NCBI GenBank assembly: GCA_036567985.1
Contig: DATCTK010000074.1
Span: 11,361-75,360, forward strand
From: SZUA-229 sp036567985
Lineage (GTDB): Bacteria > Pseudomonadota > Gammaproteobacteria > SZUA-229
DNA length: 64,000 nt
Direction of reading: 5' to 3'
The position numbers and the translations under genes are program-made. The notes beneath the pieces were generated by a model that saw only the letters and a program-made list of their open reading frames with translations, had not been told where the DNA came from and searched no databases. Below, one piece after another: positions 58,603-64,000 of this stretch; positions within the stretch are counted from its first letter, which is position 1, and every line of letters begins with the position of its first letter.

Positions 58603-60666
58603 ATGTCAATCGATCTGCAGCAGTTTCACGAAACCTTTTTCGAAGAAAGTTTTGAAGGCCTGGACATTATGGAGTCCGGCCTGTTGCAGCTTGAGCAGGG
58701 CGAAGTGGATATGGACAATATCAATACCATTTTCCGTTCCGCTCATTCGATTAAAGGCGGCAGTGGTACCTTCGGCTTCAGTGCCGTCGCCGACTTTACC
58801 CATGATATGGAAACCCTGCTGGATCAGATGCGCAATGGCGAGCGTCAGGTCAGCCTGCCGGTGGTGAATACCCTGCTGGGCTGTGTCGATGTACTGCGTA
58901 ATATGCTGCATGCGATTAAAGACGGTGATGAAATAGACAGCGCCAGTGTGGCGCAGATGACCAGTGAGCTGAAAGCGATTCTGGGTGAAGCGTCTGATGT
59001 GGGCAATGCAGCTACTGCGGCTGAAACCACAGCCGACAATGCTGGTAGTGGCTGGAATATTGTGTTTAAACCCCATGCGGAAATTATGCAAAGCGGCAAT
59101 GACACCGTGCGCCTGTTGCGTGAGCTGTGCGAGCTGTCATCTGACTATGAGGTGGTGGTGAATAACGAGGCACTGCCGCCACTGGCGGAGCTTGATCCCG
59201 AAGCCTGTTACCAGTCCTGGTGCATTCAGCTTAAAGGGGACAGCATCAGTGAAGCAGATATTCGCGATGTGTTTGCCTGGGTGGATGATGAGTGTGATCT
59301 GAGTATTGAGGCAATCAATGATGCAGCGAGCGATAGCGCAGAGGCGCAGGGCGATACTGAGCGCCGTGAAGCCCTAGTGACCGATCGTCGCCAGGATGAT
59401 CGTCGTCAGGGTGAGCGTCGTAGTTCGGCCAGGTCCGGTGAGTCGTCATCCATTCGCGTCAATATCAGCAAGGTGGACGAGCTGATTAATATGGTGGGCG
59501 AGCTGGTTATTACCCAGTCGATGCTCAGCCAGTTTGGTGAAGACGACAATTTTAATGAAAGCCATATTGAACGACTGAAAGATGGTCTGGCTCAGCTGGA
59601 GAGTCACACCCGCGAGTTACAGGAAAGTGTGATGCGCATCCGTATGATGCCCATCAGTTTTGCTTTCCAGCGTTTTCCACGACTGGTGCATGATCTGAGT
59701 GCGCAGTTCGGTAAACAGATAGAGCTGGTGATGACCGGTGAAGCCACCGAACTGGATAAAACCGTGCTGGAAAAAATCGGGGACCCACTGGTGCACCTGG
59801 TGCGTAATTCCCTCGATCACGGTATTGAGATGCCGGATGTTCGGCGCAAGGCGGGAAAACCTGAAAGCGGTGTGATTAAGCTTGGCGCCTATCACCAGGG
59901 TGGCAATATCGTGATTGAAATCAAAGATGACGGCGCCGGATTAAACCGTGAAAAAATTCTTTCCAAGGCAAAACAGAATGGCCTGGTCAGCGAAGACGAA
60001 CGTCTTAGCGATGAACAGATTGATGACCTGATATTCCGTCCCGGCTTTTCCACTGCCGATGTGGTGAGCGATGTTTCCGGTCGTGGTGTAGGCATGGATG
60101 TGGTGCGCCGTAATATTCGTGAACTTGGCGGCACGGTGGAGGTAATGTCAACGCCGGGGCAGGGGTCGGTGTTTACCATTCGCCTGCCGCTGACACTGGC
60201 GATACTCGATGGCCAGCTGGTGGGTATCGGCAGTGAAACCTATATTCTGCCGGTTATTTCAATTATCGAATCGCTGCAGGTGAAACCGGAACATGTCAAT
60301 GCGGTGGCCGGTCGTGCTGAAGTCTATCGCCTGCGTGATGAATACATTCCCATTGTTCGACTGTATGAGATTTTTGGCATTGAACCCCTGTCCACCTCAC
60401 TCAATGAAGGCCTGCTGGTGGTGGTTGAGGCGGAAAGCAAGAAGATCGCTATTTTTGTCGATGAATTACAGGCACAGCAACAGGTGGTGATCAAGAGCCT
60501 CGAAACCAACTTCAAGAAAGTGCAGGGCCTGTCCGGTGCTACTATTCTCGGCGATGGTACTGTAGCCCTGATTATTGATATAGCCGGGCTGATCGAGCTT
60601 TATCAGCGAAATATGGGCGGCGATGCCGGTCCGCAAACAGTTAAAAACGGCGGCCTCGCCGCCTGA
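58603..60666 (+). CDS. cheA: Chemotaxis histidine kinase CheA
   Basis: 687 residues: Hpt domain P1 with the phosphorylated His 48 (FRSAHSIKGGSGTFGF), a P2-like region (about 150-245), a charged linker with DDRRQGERR, dimerisation domain P3 (SIRVNISKVDELINMVGEL), ATPase P4 with HLVRNSLDHGIE, IKDDGAGLN and GRGVGMDVVRRN, and a CheW-like P5 (about 555-680). Complete by motif order. Follows cheY by 25 bases. Confidence 0.97.
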   Translation: MSIDLQQFHETFFEESFEGLDIMESGLLQLEQGEVDMDNINTIFRSAHSIKGGSGTFGFSAVADFTHDMETLLDQMRNGERQVSLPVVNTLLGCVDVLRNMLHAIKDGDEIDSASVAQMTSELKAILGEASDVGNAATAAETTADNAGSGWNIVFKPHAEIMQSGNDTVRLLRELCELSSDYEVVVNNEALPPLAELDPEACYQSWCIQLKGDSISEADIRDVFAWVDDECDLSIEAINDAASDSAEAQGDTERREALVTDRRQDDRRQGERRSSARSGESSSIRVNISKVDELINMVGELVITQSMLSQFGEDDNFNESHIERLKDGLAQLESHTRELQESVMRIRMMPISFAFQRFPRLVHDLSAQFGKQIELVMTGEATELDKTVLEKIGDPLVHLVRNSLDHGIEMPDVRRKAGKPESGVIKLGAYHQGGNIVIEIKDDGAGLNREKILSKAKQNGLVSEDERLSDEQIDDLIFRPGFSTADVVSDVSGRGVGMDVVRRNIRELGGTVEVMSTPGQGSVFTIRLPLTLAILDGQLVGIGSETYILPVISIIESLQVKPEHVNAVAGRAEVYRLRDEYIPIVRLYEIFGIEPLSTSLNEGLLVVVEAESKKIAIFVDELQAQQQVVIKSLETNFKKVQGLSGATILGDGTVALIIDIAGLIELYQRNMGGDAGPQTVKNGGLAA

Positions 60667-60676
60667 GGAAAAAATA

Positions 60677-61192
60677 ATGTCTGAAACAGCAGAAAATCTA
60701 GTTCACAGCGATCTACAGAAAGGCTTTCAGGAACTGCTGACATTTTTCCTCGCGGGTGAGGAGTATGGTGTGGATATTCTTCGCGTACAGGAAATTAAAG
60801 GCTGGGACGCAGTCACCAATATTCCCAATACGCCTGAGTATATTCGCGGTGTGATTAATATTCGCGGCAGTATCGTGCCGATAATCGATATGCGCCTGCG
60901 CTTCAAGCTGGAGAAAAAAGCATACGATGCCACCACCGTGGTGATTGTATTAAATGTAAAAAGCCGCAGCGGGAAAAAAGACCGAACCATGGGTATAGTG
61001 GTGGATGCGGTGTCCGATGTATACAACGTACCCAATGATGAAGTGAAAGCGGCACCGGATTTCGGCTCGGCAGTGGATACAGCTTTTGTTACCGGGCTTG
61101 CCACCATCGAAGACAAGATGATTATTGTGCTTGATATAGATCAGATGCTGAATGCGGCGGAACTGGCAGTGATCGAAGAGCTTTCCGAATAA
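60677..61192 (+). CDS. cheW: Chemotaxis adaptor CheW
   Basis: 171 residues linking receptors to CheA. TFFLAGEEYGVDILRVQEIK and VINIRGSIVPIIDMRLRF are CheW signatures. Start set at ATG 60677 (GAGGAAAAAATA upstream), 11 bases after the cheA stop; an earlier frame from 60623 merely overlaps cheA. Confidence 0.96.
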   Translation: MSETAENLVHSDLQKGFQELLTFFLAGEEYGVDILRVQEIKGWDAVTNIPNTPEYIRGVINIRGSIVPIIDMRLRFKLEKKAYDATTVVIVLNVKSRSGKKDRTMGIVVDAVSDVYNVPNDEVKAAPDFGSAVDTAFVTGLATIEDKMIIVLDIDQMLNAAELAVIEELSE

Positions 61193-61386
61193 TCCATTAT
61201 TAAAGTGATGTCATATAAATGAGCAGGTTTATCAATCAGCCGTAAAATATAAATGCAGTAATCAATAGCACAATGTAAGTCCCTCTCCCCCCAAATGATA
61301 AAGCAGCTAACATAAATGCATTTAACGAAAAAATGTATTAACTGGTGCACGACACAACAAGAGATGATTCGAGGTAAATATCAGGC

Positions 61387-62139
61387 ATGGCCAGAAAGGT
61401 CGCGGTAATTAATCAGAAGGGTGGCGTTGGTAAAACAACCACTACCGCAAATCTGGGTTATATGCTGGCAAAAAAGGGTTACAAGGTCAGTTTGATTGAT
61501 CTTGATCCCCAGGGCAGCCTCACGGTAAGCCTCGGTGTTAACTGGCAGGAACATGCGGGCATAGAAGACGTGCTGTTGCATGGCGAAGCTCTGTCGAATG
61601 TAGTGATTGAAACGCGGAATAATCTGCGCCTGATTCCCTGTGGTAATGACCTGGGGCAGGTGGAGTTTATGAGCGAGGAGTCATCCGCGATAGCAAAAAA
61701 ACTCAAGCAGATAGTAGAACAGCTGGAAGGTGATTATGTACTGATTGACTGTCCACCTTCTTCGGGTTTTCTGATTGTCAGTGCGCTCTATGCGGTGGAA
61801 GAAGTGCTGATACCCATTGCCAGTGATTACCTGACACTGCATGGCCTGTCACATTTGCTGGGTACACTGAAAGGCTTTGAAAAACGACTTGGACACAGGA
61901 TTAAAAAATGGTTTGTAATCACTCGTTTTCATCCGCGGCGTCGACTGGCGCAGGATGTAAAGGCCAAGCTGGAGTCCTATTTTCCGGGGCAGGTTTTACA
62001 AACACCGATACGCGAGACCACCGCCGTGGCTGAAAGCCCGAGCTTTGGCCAGACCGTTGATGAGTACCAGAAAAACAGTCATGGTGCTCAAGATTATTAC
62101 AGCCTGGCCGATGACTTCTGTATAGGACGGACCAGCTAA
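61387..62139 (+). CDS. ParA-family ATPase of the chemotaxis cluster
   Basis: 250 residues. Deviant Walker A NQKGGVGKTTTTANLGYM, then SLIDLDPQGSLTVSLG and YVLIDCPPSSGFL. In polar-flagellated gammaproteobacteria such ParA proteins (ParC type) place chemoreceptor arrays at the pole; a chromosome or plasmid role is less likely because no parB or origin is nearby. Its TAA shares a base with the ATG of the globin-STAS gene. Confidence 0.87.
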   Translation: MARKVAVINQKGGVGKTTTTANLGYMLAKKGYKVSLIDLDPQGSLTVSLGVNWQEHAGIEDVLLHGEALSNVVIETRNNLRLIPCGNDLGQVEFMSEESSAIAKKLKQIVEQLEGDYVLIDCPPSSGFLIVSALYAVEEVLIPIASDYLTLHGLSHLLGTLKGFEKRLGHRIKKWFVITRFHPRRRLAQDVKAKLESYFPGQVLQTPIRETTAVAESPSFGQTVDEYQKNSHGAQDYYSLADDFCIGRTS

Positions 62140-63167
62140 TGGCAAAAAATAAAAAATCCATGATCGGGTTTGATCCGCTGGCCTGGCTGGATGAAGAAAC
62201 AGCGGGCGGCGATGATGGTCAGGTTGAACCCAGGCAGGTCGAACAGAAACAGAAAGCTTCGCCTGAGGCAGTAAACAAAAAAACGCTCGGTAAAAAATCG
62301 GCTGCCAGTAAAACGACTGCCAGTAAAACGACTGGCCGGAAAAGCAGCACGGGTGTTAAACAGGTTGAGCTACTGGGGCAGACGCTGGACGAGATTGCTC
62401 TGATGAAGGGCTATGAGCTGGCAGCGGATAAGCTGGACGGCATTGTCGAGAATTTTTACGGGCAACTGTTCAGTCAATACCCGGAAGTCCAGTCCTTGTT
62501 TGCCCGCAGTGATCTGTCTACACAGGGCAAAAAACTGCAGGCTGCGATTCAGCTGCTGGTGGATAACCTGCATCAGCCGGAGGCACTGCAACAGGCCTTG
62601 CAGGACCTGGGTAGACGGCATCAGGCATACGGTGTCCTGCCGGAACATTATCCACTGGTGGTGGAGCAACTGCTGGCAAGCTTTAAAAAGCAGCTTGGGC
62701 GTCGCTGGACAAAAGCCATCAACACTGCATGGCAGACATTGCTCGATTCGGTGTCCGCCGAGATGTGTAATGCCTGTGACGATACCAGTGTGAGTGAGAT
62801 ATCAAGTGAAGCAGAAGTGCCTGCTGTGGACACAGTGCCGTTAGATAAGCAAACACCAATTGAGCCAGATGAGAGCCAGACCATGCCTGCTGAGTCCTTA
62901 CTAAAATTACAGTCCATACAGGATATTAGTCAGTCGGCGGCACTTAAAACAGAGATGTTGTCGTTACTGGATTCACAGCAGACGATTCAGATTGATGCCT
63001 CCAGCGTGGAACGCATTGATGGCTCGGCTCTGCAATTACTCTGTGCATTATTTGCGCAGGCAGAAAACAATGGCGTGAGTTTACAATGGCTTGAGCCTTC
63101 GGATGCGTTTTTACAGGCTGCGAAATACAGTGGTTTGACAAGCGTATTAAATTTACAAATTCAATAA
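62139..63167 (+). CDS. Globin-STAS fusion protein
   Basis: 342 residues in three parts: a polar N-terminal tail with a Lys/Thr/Ser-rich stretch (about 30-72), a globin-like domain (about 75-215) and a C-terminal STAS domain (about 250-342). In the globin, NFYGQLFSQYPEVQSLFA matches the B/C helices and LGRRHQAYGVLPEHY places His 161 at the haem-binding F8 position. In the STAS part IQIDASSVERIDGSALQLL is clear, but the usual phospho-Ser site reads Gly-Ser. It might carry oxygen or redox state to a partner in the chemotaxis array; this is inference. Confidence 0.82.
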   Translation: MAKNKKSMIGFDPLAWLDEETAGGDDGQVEPRQVEQKQKASPEAVNKKTLGKKSAASKTTASKTTGRKSSTGVKQVELLGQTLDEIALMKGYELAADKLDGIVENFYGQLFSQYPEVQSLFARSDLSTQGKKLQAAIQLLVDNLHQPEALQQALQDLGRRHQAYGVLPEHYPLVVEQLLASFKKQLGRRWTKAINTAWQTLLDSVSAEMCNACDDTSVSEISSEAEVPAVDTVPLDKQTPIEPDESQTMPAESLLKLQSIQDISQSAALKTEMLSLLDSQQTIQIDASSVERIDGSALQLLCALFAQAENNGVSLQWLEPSDAFLQAAKYSGLTSVLNLQIQ

Positions 63168-63199
63168 AAAATTAATAGACAGGATCAGGTGAAAAAACC

Positions 63200-64000
63200 A
63201 TGAGTCAAGCCAACTATGAATCACCGCTCGGGCTGGATGTAGAAACTCTGGAGTCCAGTTTTAATCTGCTGGCTCCCCAGGCAGAAACCCTGGTCGCACG
63301 TTTTTACGAAGAATTGTTTAAACGCTATCCAGCGGTCGCGCCGCTGTTCGCACATACATCACCGGCTGAGCAGCAAAGAAAATTGCTGGCCTCGCTAAAA
63401 CTGGTGATTAACAATATTCGCAAGCCGGAAACCCTGGCAAATGCATTGATGGACATGGGTAAACGTCACCAGAATTACGGCGCAGACCCGGAGCATTACA
63501 CCGCGGTGGCCAATACCCTGATTGATGTAATGCAGGAAATTGCCGGTGATGCCTGGAATAACACCATTGAAACCGCCTGGCGCGATGCACTTAACCTGAT
63601 TGCCGACATTATGATCGGTGCCTATGAAACAGACAAAGGTTCCAGTTCAGCTGAAGCAACAGCCACTGGCGCAGGAGATTCAAAAATGAACAATGCAGAC
63701 AGAGATGAACTGTTAACCCTACGTTCGGCCATGCAGGCAATCGATAAAGTTCAGGCAATAATTGAATTTAATATGGATGGTACGATTATTACTGCCAATG
63801 ACAGGTTCCTCAGTGCCATGGGTTATACACTGGAAGAAATTCAAGGTAAACACCATAGTATATTCGTTGAGCCGGCATACAAAGACAGTGTTGAATACAC
63901 TCAGTTCTGGGCAAAACTTAATCGTGGTGAATTTGAGTCAGCTGAATATAAGCGTATTGGTAAAGGCGGAAAAGAGGTCTGGATTCAGGCTTCTTATAAT
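63200..64000 (+). CDS. Globin-PAS sensor, probably chemoreceptor (runs off window)
   Basis: Translating from ATG 63200 gives 267 codons without a stop. A globin domain (about 12-145) has VARFYEELFKRYPAVAPLFA and MGKRHQNYGADPEHY, with His 90 at the F8 position. After a Ser/Ala-rich linker comes a PAS domain (about 175 onward) with IIEFNMDGTIITANDRFLSA, then MGYTLEEIQGKHHSIFV and KRIGKGGKEVWIQASYN, the form common in Aer- and BdlA-like methyl-accepting proteins. The output domain lies outside, so a GGDEF output is also possible. Its globin is related to that of the gene before it. Confidence 0.8.
   Translation, partial: MSQANYESPLGLDVETLESSFNLLAPQAETLVARFYEELFKRYPAVAPLFAHTSPAEQQRKLLASLKLVINNIRKPETLANALMDMGKRHQNYGADPEHYTAVANTLIDVMQEIAGDAWNNTIETAWRDALNLIADIMIGAYETDKGSSSAEATATGAGDSKMNNADRDELLTLRSAMQAIDKVQAIIEFNMDGTIITANDRFLSAMGYTLEEIQGKHHSIFVEPAYKDSVEYTQFWAKLNRGEFESAEYKRIGKGGKEVWIQASYN

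Noticed and set aside
61387..62139. ParA gene as a replication or plasmid partition locus
   Set aside because: No parB, repA or iterons nearby; context with cheW and globin sensors fits a chemotaxis-array role.

Overview
The window is a piece of a gammaproteobacterial chromosome with no rRNA, tRNA, transposase or CRISPR. Supporting evidence is the fleSR two-component pair with a GAFTGA-type sigma-54 activator, sigma-54 and sigma-28 promoter matches at flagellar genes, a PA2778/PA2779-type gene pair, ParA-linked chemotaxis genes and an exosortase-associated exopolysaccharide locus. The genus cannot be fixed from the sequence. The flanks look close to balanced in base composition, while the central glycosyltransferase block (about 4.1-22.4 kb) is visibly AT-rich and uses many TTG/GTG starts, as is common for exchanged polysaccharide cassettes.

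Region 1 (1-34.1 kb, mostly minus strand) is an exopolysaccharide locus. Transcription appears to enter at about 34.18 kb: a Wza-like export protein, an outer-membrane barrel, a GumC/Wzc-like co-polymerase, a CpsD-like ATPase and a TIGR03790-like protein are followed by sugar-nucleotide genes (ugd, a UDP-glucuronate 4-epimerase, a fused ATP sulfurylase/APS kinase, manC). Then come glycosyltransferases, an Alg13/Alg14-type split enzyme, a kinase-like protein with a membrane nucleotidyltransferase, a polymerase/ligase, a deacetylase, a CapK-like protein, rfbBACD (dTDP-rhamnose) and, at the left edge, a truncated exosortase. A plus-strand island (12.9-17.0 kb) carries a sulfotransferase, a Wzx flippase and a parallel beta-helix protein; a second sulfotransferase diverges from it. 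Together they predict an acidic heteropolysaccharide with rhamnose, mannose and uronic acid that is probably sulfated with PAPS made on site.

Region 2 (34.1-38.6 kb) holds a membrane PAS-GGDEF-EAL protein, a small membrane protein and 1.35 kb of non-coding repeats. The c-di-GMP protein sits between the polysaccharide and flagellar loci, where a switch between motility and matrix would be expected.

Region 3 (38.6-57.9 kb, mostly plus strand) is flagellar: fleS-fleR, fliEFGHIJ, then after a repeat-bearing junction flgIJKL, a PA2778/PA2779-like pair on the other strand, and fliK. Two identical 18-base sigma-54 sites precede flgI and fliK, another sigma-54-like site precedes fleS, and a good sigma-28 site precedes flgK. 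FlgK and FlgL share a related inserted domain.

Region 4 (58.2-64 kb) is chemotaxis: cheY, cheA, cheW, a ParA-family ATPase, a globin-STAS fusion protein and the start of a globin-PAS sensor, which suggests an oxygen- or gas-sensing branch.

The gaps between genes carry several families of dispersed palindromic repeats, including a 355-base repeat in two copies whose stems covary, and an array of short hairpins whose stems differ but whose loops recur. One repeat supplies the C-terminal tail of a peptidase gene.
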